From assembly GCF_037975245.1 (NCBI RefSeq), contig NC_092571.1:20422917-20486916 (forward strand): a stretch of 64,000 nucleotides of DNA. Direction: 5' to 3'. The notes under the pieces were generated by a model. That model worked only from the letters and a program-made list of their open reading frames with translations. It made no database searches and had not been told where the DNA came from. Of this stretch, positions 11,201 to 20,873 are shown piece by piece; the stretch's first letter is position 1; every line of letters starts with the position of its first letter. This DNA comes from Apostichopus japonicus (taxonomy: Eukaryota > Echinodermata > Holothuroidea > Aspidochirotida > Stichopodidae). A program made the position numbers and the translations under genes.

Positions 11201-13319
11201 ATGTAAACAAACTTGATAAAAGCAAAGAAAGGTTTGGTTTGAATGGGTCGTAAAATAATCATAACCTGGGCCTGTGTGTGTTTCGGTAGGGTGAGTGGGG
11301 GGGGGGAGGAGACGTAGGGTGTTTAAAGGGGTTATTGTCTCACTCGATGCAGTAATATTATGATCAATTGTACATTAATGTTTAGGGGAACCTTTGGAAA
11401 AGGCCAGTGACATCACCGTAACAACAACCAAGGGCAGGATAGCTCAGTTGGTGGAGTATAGGGTTTGTAATCCTGGGTTCACTTATTCTTATCCTGCTCT
11501 AGCCAAAACTGTCTTAGCTCTTTGCAAGTTTAGTTTCTTATTTCCCAGACAGCTTTCTGTCTCTCATTCATGAGATTGAGGTTTCTTTTTCTTTCTTTTC
11601 GTTTTCTTAGTTCTTTTCTTCATTCTTTTTTGTAAGTTATTTGTGTACTCTATGTACAGGGAGTGTATCACTTGATAAGCCCACAAGGGTTTTCTGAAAC
11701 ACTTCCTTTCACATTCCATAACTCTCTATATTCAATACATTTGTTATATATATGTTGTGAAAAAAACAAATAAAATGAACGAAATAAATTAACATATAAG
11801 TTCTGTGACGATCCACTGATAATAGCAGTGAATATCTGGATAGAACTTGTCAGAGGAGAAATTGGAAATTGAGAAGATGGAAGGGGATGAATGATTGAAA
11901 TGATTGCGTTTGGAAAATGTTGCAAAGCTGGGGAGAAATAATGATACCCAGAGAATAGTACTAGTAGATGAAGTCATGGACTGAAAGTGGAAATATTACA
12001 ACAGATTAAACTGTAAAATATTTATCTTAAGTCTCTCGGATTGAAATGATGTAAGTTTATGTTAGGTGCAGGGAAAGGAAGAGAGACACTGGTTATTTTT
12101 GGTTTTTGGTGGTTTCAAACTACTGTATCTTCAGATTTTCGCCTTAAAAACTTCAATTTTGGGTGTTACCGAATGAAAACTTCTTAGGAAATGTTCCATG
12201 TGGCAGCAATAAAGTTAAGCCCATTTTAGTTGTCCAGTTTGGGATTAAATTTAATCACAAGGTGACGAAAATCTTGGTACGAACACCTGCAACTGTAAGT
12301 GTTCTAGTTTCTGATTGGCCCATCAGGGCAGTTTATTGATTACAGTATCTCAACTTGATTGGCACCTTGAAGAAAGTTACATCAGGACCATTAAATATTA
12401 CGGCTTTCTGGTGGAAATTAAAAATACTTAACTCTGTAACGCTAAGCGGACACCCCCCCCCCATTTGGGACGTAGGTTGTCTCCAATTAATATTTTGTAC
12501 ACAGGAGTTTTTGGTAGGTTGATATGATATCCATATGGATCAAAACTCCCTTATGCCACAAAATGGTTTAAAAATGTGGGCCCTTGATCCAGGTCTCTTT
12601 CTAGGTTTGGTGACTACAGATTGAGAAGCACTTGGAGATGAGGGCGAAGGATTGTGTGAGAGCGGGGGGTTGTCATGACAGAAACACGATGGGCTGTGTT
12701 TCTTAAACCATTTGGTGTTTTTCTCTCTCGTGCAGGTCGAGAACATTAAAAAGGCTATAAAAGCGACGTCGTCCTCACAGGAAGGCAACGATACAGACAT
12801 GGGGGTCGACACGAGGGAGGTAGACGTCTCCTCTTTGAAACCAGTCAAGAAATCATCCAAGATGAAAGGGTAAGTAGACCCTTTCACTGGTCTGGCGGTA
12901 GATGCACAGCAGGACAAATGTCACAGCCGTCTGTTTGTGCTTGAGGCAGCGACTAGAAAAAAAGATATGCAAGAAGCATACGTTAGGAAAAAAATATTAA
13001 AATGTGAAAAATGAAATGCTTATATATTTGAAAAATCCGTAAGTGGCTACTTTCAAAGTTTCAGATGTACTTGAATTGTGCTAACCTTCGGTAATGGCAT
13101 CTTCTACAGACTTTAAAATTGCCAAAAATAAAATTTGATTCGTACATTATCTGTTTCTCTGGTTAGCTTCTTGCTAATTTGACTTAATACCTTTTGGCAA
13201 ATGCCCAAACTACTGTCGATAACTTGGCCGACTTGAATCTTTTTTGTTAAACTTTTTATCCTTTTTTTCATATCACCAGCTTGAGAGGCAGCGGCAAGTT
13301 TTGGACAAAATCCAACTGA
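5211..13319 (+). CDS. COPS7: COP9 signalosome complex subunit 7
   Basis: Subunit of the COP9 signalosome, which removes NEDD8 from cullin-RING ubiquitin ligases in nucleus and cytoplasm. The coding exons I assembled are 5211-5369, 5855-5930, 7238-7386, 8419-8561, 10202-10307, 12736-12869 and 13280-13319. They total 807 nt and encode 268 aa, the usual family size (about 264-275). Residues 1-53 contain the conserved block [19 protein letters not shown]. Exons 3-5 cover the PCI/winged-helix region ([27 protein letters not shown]), exon 6 the helix after VLQEWCDGCE, and the short last exon the tail [13 protein letters not shown], close to the vertebrate ending. The ATG at 5211 follows an acceptor at 5161-5162, so a 48-nt 5'UTR precedes it in this exon. 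All junctions are GT-AG except intron 7387-8418, which starts with GC. The exon 4 acceptor at 7236-7237 was chosen because it restores family length; an earlier AG at 7179-7180 would insert 19 residues. Invertebrates usually have one gene equivalent to vertebrate COPS7A/B. Confidence 0.95.
6388..7123. repeat. 44-bp minisatellite in COPS7 intron
   Basis: About 17 tandem copies of a 44-bp unit containing GATTCATGAAAGTACTTGG followed by TTGATGTAGGATGACATGC. Some copies carry a 4-bp TTGG insertion or a short deletion. The array sits in the intron just upstream of the exon beginning at 7238. Open frames on the minus strand reading HQPSTFMNP are artefacts of the repeat. Confidence 0.95.
7387..7388 (+). 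promoter_or_regulatory. GC-type 5' splice site
   Basis: The exon ends ...CTAGAG and the intron begins GCGAGT. Joining at this point to 8419 keeps the frame and gives the conserved LRELE-DLIIE junction. No GT nearby preserves the frame, so a GC-AG intron is the best reading. Confidence 0.7.
7650..8031. mobile_element. Possible small hAT-like MITE
   Basis: The left end AGGGGCAGATCCA and right end TGGATCTGTTCCTG are imperfect inverted repeats. They enclose C-rich blocks such as GGGGGTCCTCCCCCCC, typical of hAT-like MITEs in such genomes. No convincing target duplication was found. Confidence 0.3.
8500..9240 (+). repeat. Tandem array derived from COPS7 exon 5 and its donor
   Basis: The 3' part of exon 5 (about 8500-8561) plus its splice donor and 5' intron is repeated downstream in units of about 104-118 bp. 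Exon-like cores (TCGGATGTTATCAATGT...CAAGAATG) recur near 8636, 8747, 8852, 8943, 9061 and 9179. The first two extra copies keep an intact ATGGTAAGT donor (GT at 8666 and 8777); later ones have decayed to ATAGTAAAT or ATGTTGATAAG. Each unit also carries a poly(G) run or its remnant. The array is interrupted by a LINE tail and resumes as ATAATTGATGACGATTTGAG near 9739. Confidence 0.85.
9222..9735 (+). mobile_element. LINE 3' end (CR1/L2-like), truncated
   Basis: The frame 9236-9358 reads [20 protein letters not shown] then [11 protein letters not shown], the terminal motif (LWN-LP--I----S---FKK-LKT-LF) typical of CR1/L2-type reverse transcriptase ORFs. The 3' part contains AGAGCGCTATATAAATTTG and an A/T-rich TAAATAAA tail, common at 3' ends of this LINE group. 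The 3'UTR has an internal duplication (about 9320-9480 and 9490-9645). Only the last ~45 codons remain, so this is a 5'-truncated dead copy inside the exon-5-derived array. Confidence 0.75.
9890..10113. repeat. Degenerate 22-24 bp tandem repeat
   Basis: About ten diverged copies of a unit resembling ATGCAAAATGGGCAAATCCT in the same COPS7 intron. Confidence 0.75.
10370..11125. repeat. Second 44-bp minisatellite in COPS7 intron
   Basis: About 17 tandem copies of a 44-bp unit of the form GACATTTTGATCTGAGAAGG then ATCTCTTTAAAAGTTGGAGG GCCT, with point variation and a few indels. It lies just downstream of the exon ending at 10307. Sequence is unrelated to the 6.4-7.1 kb array despite equal period and similar copy number. 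Confidence 0.95.
11260..11385 (+). repeat. Interspersed repeat, copy 1
   Basis: The block GCCTGTGTGTG...GGGTGTTTAAAGGGGTTA...ACTCGATGCAGTAATATTA recurs in inverse orientation at 17190-17312. Both copies include a G/C run. The family is not recognised. Confidence 0.65.
11433..11790 (+). mobile_element. tRNA-derived SINE (tRNA-Thr-like head)
   Basis: 11433-11498 folds as a degenerate tRNA. Acceptor strands GGCAGGA and TCCTGCT pair, TAGCTCAGTTGG gives the D-arm/A-box, and the anticodon loop TTTGTAA would carry TGT (Thr). The T-arm is eroded (GGGTTCACTTATTC instead of a consensus B-box), so it is not a functional tRNA. About 290 bp of non-tRNA body follows, ending in an A-rich AAAAAACAAATAAA tail. 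This is the classic layout of a SINE; the body family is not recognised. Confidence 0.55.
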
Positions 13320-14136
13320 TTCAGAAATTATGTAGAAAGGCAGAGCGGAAAAGTCATATCCCATCGGGAAACTATGTTTTATAACGGATTGAACAAAGTT
13401 CACGGAGCAGTTTCAACGAGTAATTGACACAACATTCTGGGTGCAGTACAGGCAAAAGTGTTCAGACACATCTCTGTGAATACTTGTTCGGTTCTCTGAA
13501 TTTAATTGGGCCATCTTAAAGAACCTGGTGACATAGAGTAGTTGACTTTTAGCGGTTTCGTAGACTATCATGTCTTCTGATCTACTCTGCGTTTTCTTTA
13601 AGTAGATGTAGATGGAGTAAAGACATTTCTAGCTTTGGAGAAACACTTTGGTTTACTGCTGAGAATGGGAAATTGATGGTCTTCTTTTGTGCAACAAACT
13701 TTTTTGAATGTAAATGAGCAACATGGTGTGTGTCTTCATCTCAGTGTTGTTTCAGACATCTTGGCCAGCATGGGTGAAGGAGGCAATTCAAGTTGATATA
13801 TATAACACTGAGTTTACATCAAAACAGCCAAGAATTTTAGAATAACCTTTGAGAAGGCAAAATTAAAATTCTGAATTGGAAGCTTTTTGCTTGCAGTCAT
13901 GAAAGGTTCTACATTTCTACCATGTTTAACTCATTTTGGTAACCAATGTTCCATAAAACAGGTGGGGGGAGGTGGGGGAGGGGGTTGGGGGACTATGTTT
14001 ATATCAGCTAAGACATGCAGAATGTGGGTTAACATGTAAGCTTGGATAATTAACACATGTCGTAGATACATAGGATATGCTAGTGTTACACTGTATAGAC
14101 AACTTGAATTCTTCAATATGTAGGCGAGGTTATTAA
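13320..14136. other. COPS7 3'UTR and downstream
   Basis: The stop TGA is at 13317-13319. No AATAAA was found in the next several hundred bases, so the 3' end of the transcript is undefined. A G-rich tract lies at 13961-13990. No other gene was seen. Confidence 0.4.
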
Positions 14137-14500
14137 AGGCATTGAAGACTCGCCCCAAACCGCATGCGCCCATCTGAAAAAGTTAACTTTCTGTTGCTTG
14201 CAAGTGACGTTTTGTTCGTGTCGCTACAAAATGCAGACAGTAATGAAACATGATACCTTAATTGTTATCTTTAGCTGGACCTGAGATGTCCATCGCTGTA
14301 TCGTTTGTATACTGCGCTGTGGGTATTAACCGCAGCTGTATGTACTGACTGCACACTAGTGTCTAATTACCGACGGTAGCAAGCTGTGTGTGTATTTTCT
14401 GGGATCGATGGTGGTGTTTAACACTTCTGTTACACCTCATTTGAAACTAGGTCAAATTACCGGCATTAGACGTTTCTTTTTGCGCGAGTCTTCACACCCT
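14137..14500. mobile_element. TTAA-type MITE, copy 1
   Basis: This 364-bp copy starts AGGCATTGAAGACTCGC after TTAA (14133-14136) and ends GCGAGTCTTCACACCCT before TGAA (a mutated TTAA). A second, closely similar copy is at 47088-47448. The TIRs are about 17 bp. TTAA target sites are characteristic of piggyBac and Kolobok; the TIR does not begin with the CCC expected of piggyBac, so Kolobok-like is more likely. Confidence 0.8.
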
Positions 14501-15881
14501 TGAAAACCTAACTAAAACTGAGGGAACAATTTCTTGAATTTAATCTGTATATCGTGAGATGACGAGTCAGCAGAGAAAATTCAAACAAATGAATATAGTA
14601 TCCAACATTGATCTATGGACCGAAACTGGAAACATTCATAGGAAACAGAATGGACCATGTAGGAAAGAAAACATAAAGTATATCAGAATCTTACAAATGT
14701 TGACAAAATATTAGGGAACCAAAAATTAACATGAGCAATAGATATGTTAAGTGTAATTAAAGTGATAGAAGCCCTGGGGGTCTTACATTAGTAAAGGTGT
14801 AATTAAAGTGATTACAGAAACCAAAAATTAACATGAGTATAGATATATGTTAAGGTCTAATGAAAGTGATACATGCCCCCCCCTCTTACATTTGTATCAG
14901 GACCTCTGACACAGGTTTTGATTAGTCCAGGTTTCAGACCAATGTTGGGTGGGGGGGGTGGGTGGTGTTGTACAGCACAAAGACTGTGTGAAGATCTTTG
15001 CCCTGAAAATAATTGGGGTGGGATGGGGGAGGGACAGCTGTACATCAAAACCTCTTCATGATAGGATGGTGTATCGACACAAATAAAAAAGATTACAGTT
15101 GGAGAAATTTGATAAATTCACCTGTCAACAGCAGCAGAGTTAGTGATGTCATCATGACATCATTGAGCTTCATTATATTAAAATCCTTTAACCATCGAAG
15201 AACATTTGCTCTGATAAACAAGTTGCATTTTGATGAAATTCTTAAAAGAAGAGAAATACTTTTAAAATCCAGCAATTGTTCCAAAATGTATCACATTTCA
15301 AAGGTAAAACCAACAAGAATATTATAGAGTAAAGTCAAGCTGTTGCTAAACAGCGATGACATCACAGAACACTTTCCGTGATTCACTCCCTGCTGTAAAT
15401 GAGGGTCTATGAAAAAAATAATAGGCCACATCTCGAGTAAGGAACCAGATATTGAGATGGGGGGTTTTCAACTAACAGTGTGGAATACTTTTCTTCTTCA
15501 AGGGTAAGGGTGACATTCTCTGAAACTGGATATCCCTTTAGTATTGTCAAGATTTGGCAAAGTGTCACCCTTGATACTCCTCAACAAGTCACCATCAGAC
15601 ATTTTGGAGATCTTTCTTTATTCTTATCTCATAGTATCTGAAAAGTGATCATTTTTTATTTTGCAATTTTCTCTTCGTTTTTCTCCTTTTTTTTATTTTA
15701 TATTTTAACCCCAAGTATTTGATTAGACTTGTCAAACCACATACACTTCATCATTTCATCACTTCCCTTCTTTTTGTGTGCATATATGATTCAAGTTTTT
15801 GTAAAAAATTACCTGTTTTAGTTTACAAGAAGATTCCAAAGGAGAGGCATGTCCATGAAATCATCTGTTTTAGTTGATGAG
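14501..15881. other. Intergenic, no gene seen
   Basis: It contains a short direct repetition around 14701-14880 (CCAAAAATTAACATGAG and GTGTAATTAAAGTGAT each recur) and G/C runs near 14877 and 14949. The frames in 15013-15327 show no recognisable domain. Confidence 0.4.
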
Positions 15882-16275
15882 CAGTGGCGGAGCTAGGGGT
15901 ATTGGTCAGGGGGGCGAGAATGGTCTGTAGGGGCGCTTTCGACACTATCTAAGCGGAGCGCCACCACAGGTTGGCGCGGAGCGTACAGAAATTTTTTAAG
16001 TGAAGATACTCCCTAGATCCCTGGAAATGACCCTTTCCGGGCCTTGCTAATTTGCAGATAAACAAAGAATAAATAGGTGTCATCGCCATTTTGTCAGAAA
16101 ATTACACCAACAAAATGTGACAAATGTCAATAGGTATTTGAGAGCGCAGTAAAAAAGTCATTAATTGCGAATAAGTAAAAAGTGGTAAAAAGCTGAAAAG
16201 GGCGCCAGCAGTCCATTTGAGTCAGTCGGGGGTGGGGGGCATCCGCCCCCTCTGACTGTATGGACGCTCCGCCAC
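15882..16275. mobile_element. hAT-like MITE
   Basis: The left end CAGTGGCGGAGC and right end GCTCCGCCACTG are inverted. The flanks TTGATGAG (15874-15881) and CTGATGAG (16275-16282) fit an 8-bp target duplication with one mismatch. The subterminal block ACTATCTAAGCGGAGCGCCA at 15943-15962 recurs inverted near the right end of the 17707-20865 hAT, tying the two families together. Confidence 0.75.
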
Positions 16276-17189
16276 TGATGAGACAAACATACATGTGATT
16301 GTTACAGGTTGCTTCTGCATTTAAAATCAATCTGATGGCACACTAAATGTTAAAAAATATTCATAAATGATACAATGACAAAAAAATATGCATCTGATTG
16401 AAAGTAGCCCACTGTCTTGGAATGTATAACTCAAACTGAGAAAGACACTGTCGGTGTGAAACTTCAGGTAGGTGGAATTAAAAGTTTAAAAAAAAAAAAA
16501 AAACAGTTATTCGTTACTGTATTCTCTCCTATAAGAACAGAAGTGCATTGGATGATAAAACATTCTTTCTTTGTACCCCTCATTGTAAATAAATATCTCA
16601 CAACTTATCAATGTTTTGATTTTGTTTCAAGTTTATTTTGTGTGTGTGTCTTTTCTTCCTTCATGACAATTAAGTCAATTATTTCTGCGGAGACCAGTTA
16701 GCAGTGTGGGTTGGGGTAGGGATGGGGGTGGGCATGTTGGGTGGAAAGAAATATTTGTAAAGACCGTTTGCCAGTTGTGTCTTCCAATTCAGAAATCATC
16801 TCTCTCTTCTCCTATCTTGCACTCTCACCCACTCTACACCCCTACCCCTCTCCCTTTCAGCTCTATCCTAGGGAAGGGGACATTCCTTCGCTTATACCCC
16901 TCCCCTGGACGACTTACCATCTTAACCCTTCCCGATACAAAACAAGGTGGTCGTCACCACCCCCCCCCCTCAGACAGATAGTTGGATTTGTTTCCTTTAT
17001 CATTTTATGTCACATTTATAATGTGAAAGAAATTACAGTATTATCGTTGATTCGTTGAATAAAACATTCGTCGGAAAAGTCAGTGAGTTTACATTTATTG
17101 GTGTAATATTAACAGTAATGAATATCACTATGTAAAGACCAACCCAATTTAGCGACAGCAATCGTAACAAGGTGAACCGATTCAATAAT
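16276..17189. other. Intergenic, no gene seen
   Basis: A-run at 16488-16502, CT-rich tract 16790-16870 and C-run near 16961. The AATAAA at 17058 has no gene attached that I can identify. Confidence 0.4.
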
Positions 17190-17312
17190 GTACAATCGAT
17201 TATAATATTACTGCATCGAGTGTGGCAGACATTAACCCCTTTAAACACCCAACGCAGGCTACGCCCACACACCCTTACTGCCCCCCCCCCCCCACACACA
17301 CAGGCCTAGGTA
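17190..17312 (-). repeat. Interspersed repeat, copy 2 (inverted)
   Basis: Reverse-orientation relative of 11260-11385, sharing TACTGCATCGAGTG, TAACCCCTTTAAACACCC and CACACACAGGCC. Similarity to the first copy fades on both sides. Confidence 0.65.
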
Positions 17313-17823
17313 ATGATGAACAGCCTACTAGTTGTAAATTATCGGGTTCAAGTTTAGACGTCGAAGATCGATATAAACTGGCAAGTTAAGATTTTTTTTT
17401 TTTTACATGCCATTTATTGCGTCATGATGCCATAATATTAGTCCCTGAGTAGTAACGGAGAAAGGAATGTTGCCAACTTACAGCCTACATGACAAAATAA
17501 TCCAGTCTGTACCTTATTTCTTCTTGTGTTTAGAGACTCTTAAAATTGTTGTATTTTCCAATTCTTACTGTAAAACTTCAATTTATTTAAAAACAAAAGA
17601 ACTCCCGAATATTAGGCTTATGTCATTGTCGTATACATTGATAAATATAACTCTTCATATGTTAAATTATAAAAAAAATAAGGATGACTAGAACCTTTTC
17701 CAAACCCATGGGCGTCAATCCAGGGGGGGACGGGGGTACACGTCCCCCACATTTCGATGGGTGGGGAAAACAATATCAAATGTCCCCCCCCCCCACACAC
17801 ACACACACATTTGGAAAAAGAGA

Positions 17824-18270
17824 AGTGTCTATTTGGTTAGGGCTTACACATCTCAGGATTCATATCATCGAATATCACTCAATGTTGCTAAATGGAGAAT
17901 TCCACCAGATCTCGTGAGTTGGTACCCTGAGCTCTCCGACAATCTTAAGCTTAGTCTGTCTTTCTTTCGAGGCCAGTTCCAGTCGTCGTCGGTTGAAGGA
18001 TATAGATAAATATTCAAGTCGATGAATCCAGCGGTACGGGCTATGTTTGGTGAAGTAGAAGCTCTCTTGCGGTTGCTCCTCGTCTCCTCCGCCAGTTCGA
18101 CGGAAGCCGAGAGATCTTTTAGTGCTTTGAGACGTTTGAAGACATGGCTACGGAGCACCATGACTCAACAGAGGCTGAACCATGTGATGGTGTGCCATAT
18201 TCACCGCGAACGTCTAGCCCAGTTGAAGCCTGAGGAGTTAGCAGAGAAGTTCGTTGGTTCCTTGGATTAG
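17824..18270 (+). pseudogene. hAT transposase C-terminal fragment
   Basis: The frame reads WYPELSDNLKLSLSFFRGQF, meets an in-frame TAA at 18007-18009, and continues MNPAVRAMFGEVEALLRLLL, SSASSTEAERSFSALRRLK, TMTQQRLNHVMVCHIH to a TAG after FVGSLD. The segment with STEAERSFSALRRLKTWLRS is the hallmark of the hATC dimerisation domain found in hAT transposases and domesticated ZMYM-like proteins. The N-terminal BED finger and RNase H-like catalytic parts are absent, and one nonsense codon interrupts the rest. It belongs to the surrounding hAT element. Confidence 0.85.
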
Positions 18271-18513
18271 AGACGCCGCATCTTCAGGCGATTCCAGTAG
18301 AAAACTAGTGCGCTCCGTCAATATCACTTCATAGCTAGAGCCAAAGCTTGTACATAGTTGTTGTTTAGTTGTAGATGGTGTTTAAAAGACGGTGCCCGTT
18401 CCCTAATATTGGGCAAATGAAATAGGGAGCATATTCCGTGGCAGCGCATCCCATTTTACCTTGTTGTTGAGTGATACCGGAGTCTACTCCACAGTGAGAA
18501 CACTGGGTACACG

Positions 18514-19432
18514 CAGGGACGTCGCTAGAGCGGGTGTGGGGGTGTCTCACCCCCAAACTTGGTAAAACTGACGATAGTTGGAAAAATTGGAGTGCGACAG
18601 TCGAAATTTCCGACTGTCGCACTCTAGTTTATCTAGGCCTATTCATTTATTCCTGTGATTGCGCATGACCTAAAATTGAAAAATTTCGGTCAAAATTGAC
18701 CTTTAATCTGTCATGTTTACCACGTTTTCCTTGCCACTTTGAGAAATTGTATCTCGCGATTCTTATACTCCACCGTACAAAGCTTCGTATGATTTTGAAT
18801 ACTCCCCCCAAAAAAATGCCTAATAGAACTACCGTCATAGGCGTAGGAGCCCAATTTGATTTTTTTGGGGGGGGGGGGGGGTTGTAACGACTTGCCCGAA
18901 AATACAACCCAAATTTTTCGCGCGCTACGCGCACGTTCCACATGTTAATGTGCATAGTATATAGACATGCACCGGTTTTTACATCGCATGCAAATAACAT
19001 TCAATCATTTTCCTTCTTATTACCCTTCCATTTGGTTAGAATTATTGGGGAAGTCGTTGCAATATTAATGGTAATATTTATATAAGTTTAACCACTGAAA
19101 AACACATTGCAAATAATCTTTCTTTCAGTAGGTGCCCGAAAAGTTATCAGCATATTGCCCGAATTTTCACATAAATATTTGGTTGGGGTGGGGGGGGGCT
19201 AATAAGTTTGTGAAATGAGTGCCAGTGGGTACAAATGTATCGAAGAAAGATTCAGAACAAAAGTGCAGTCGCGAAAGATTGGGTGTCTGACTGACACTGA
19301 CCGTATCGTTGACGAGTAGCGCGAGGGTGGGGGGGGGATACAAAGCAGCTGAATTTTCTGGCTTCAAAACCCATCTAGTTGGATTTTCAGCCACTACACC
19401 CCCCCAATCTTCAGGCCTTAGCTACGTCCCTT
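18514..19432. mobile_element. Nested hAT-like non-autonomous element
   Basis: The left end CAGGGACGTCGCTA and right end TAGCTACGTCCCTT are inverted. The perfect 8-bp duplication GGTACACG flanks them at 18506-18513 and 19433-19440. It holds no transposase and has several G-runs (18867-18880, 19190-19198, 19329-19336). It sits inside the larger hAT element, so it inserted later. Confidence 0.85.
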
Positions 19433-19994
19433 GGTACACGGCGGTTACATAGTACGCTCCGACCAGAATTCACCCGATTACCAGATGCAGATCCACCTAG
19501 CAACCGAGAGGACACAACGAACAACCACTGATTTATTTTGATGCCTTCATCACTTGAGACACCTCTCACATAGGACCTTTTCTAAGTCTGACGATACATG
19601 TGCGAGGTCCTGAAACATATTTAAAGTGGTTTGTCTTGCCATCCTTGTTTCAAATTTCATAGAAATGTATTCTTGTAGACCTAGCAAAATATTTAAACTG
19701 ACACAGTCCCATTGGAAGTGTGTCACGGTGGCATTAAAAGTCATTGGTGGTTTAACATGCTGGCGTATGACGACTTTTGGCCAAATTTGCGCTAAGCTCA
19801 ATATACGAACTCGGATCTGGGCTGTGCCTAATTAGTTAGTTATTTAAATTATTAATAATGGCGTATGAGGAAATGCACCATTTTGTGGTATGACTCCCAG
19901 GACGGCAAGTCGAGAAACTCACATACAGTCGCGGCGGATAGCTTCCTTCGCCTATATGTCCGGGGGCATTTTGGGACATCGTTCCTATATAGGC

Positions 19995-20360
19995 GAGGGG
20001 TGGGCAACCTACGGCCCGCGGGCCACATGCGGCCCGCCAGTGATTTTTGCGGCCCGTGAGATGTCTCAAGAAAAAGAAAAAAATCAATCTATTTTACATC
20101 ATCACAAAAAACGAACTAGCTGCTTAGAATTTATCTGCACTAATGATGCTGTCAGGTAGGTCTATTATCACCATTATTTATCAATTGGATTATATTGACA
20201 TTATGTTTTTGTGAATACAGATTAGTACACACACCTATTGCTTGAACGTCCTCTGAAGCAACGGTTTAAAATCAACAGCAGGTCGTTGGTTAGGTGCGGC
20301 CCTGTCAATCTTTCACTACTAAAATCTGGCCCATTCATTCAAAAAGGTTGCCCGCCCCTG
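19995..20360. mobile_element. Nested hAT MITE (Charlie/SPIN-like ends)
   Basis: The left end GAGGGGTGGGCAACCTACGG then CCCGCGGGCC, and the right end AAGGTTGCCCGCCCCTG, match the widespread CAGGGGTGGGCAA ends of Charlie/SPIN-type hATs. The flanks ATATAGGC (19987-19994) and CTATAGGC (20361-20368) give an 8-bp duplication with one mismatch. The 366-bp element has no transposase. Confidence 0.9.
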
Positions 20361-20873
20361 CTATAGGCCTATATCTGATGCCCTGGGGTCATTCCTTTAC
20401 CGACTTGGTGCAATATAATGTGCCCATTCGAAGTAAATTTATTCACAGATTGTTAGTTGTCATGGGTTCGAACAAATGAGGGGTATTTTATCCTGAAACA
20501 TAGGCAAAATGGGGCTGGGTATCCACTTCGCCACATCATTTGTCAACTTGCACTGGGTTCTAATGTTCATGTCAATTGGAATCACTAATAAAAGAAATAA
20601 TCCACCAAAAATGAAGGCCGCATGAACTTTATTGCAGATTTCCTGAGTGACGAATTTGTCTTTTTCTCCCGAAATCACGCAACTAGATGGCTGCTATCCA
20701 GCCTGGCAAGTGCCATCTCCAGCGATCTGGCAGGTATTCAAATCTGAAATTTTCTTGGTACGCTGCGCGCCAACTGATGGTGGCGCTCCGCTTAGATAGT
20801 ACTTACGGCCGGAATACTCGAATCGATTACGTCCCCCCACGTTTCAAATCGGATTGACGCCCCTGTCCAAACC

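Larger units (their letters stand above)
17707..20865 (+). mobile_element. hAT transposon, degenerate, with nested insertions
   Basis: It is flanked by a perfect 8-bp duplication TCCAAACC (17699-17706 and 20866-20873). The left end CATGGGCGTCAATCC and right end GGATTGACGCCCCTG are inverted repeats, continuing into GGGGGGGACG / CGTCCCCCC. It contains the C-terminal part of a hAT transposase (17824-18270) broken by a stop. Two later hAT-type elements have inserted at 18514-19432 and 19995-20360, leaving about 1.9 kb of original element. With most of the transposase gone, it is a dead copy. Confidence 0.85.

Noticed and set aside
11433-11498. Functional tRNA-Thr gene
   Set aside because: The T-arm and B-box are eroded and it is followed by a SINE-like body with an A-rich tail.
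12868-12872. COPS7 ending at the TAA just after exon 7 (KMKG stop)
   Set aside because: Splicing at GTAAGT to 13280 adds the conserved C-terminal tail [13 protein letters not shown], so the TAA is intronic.
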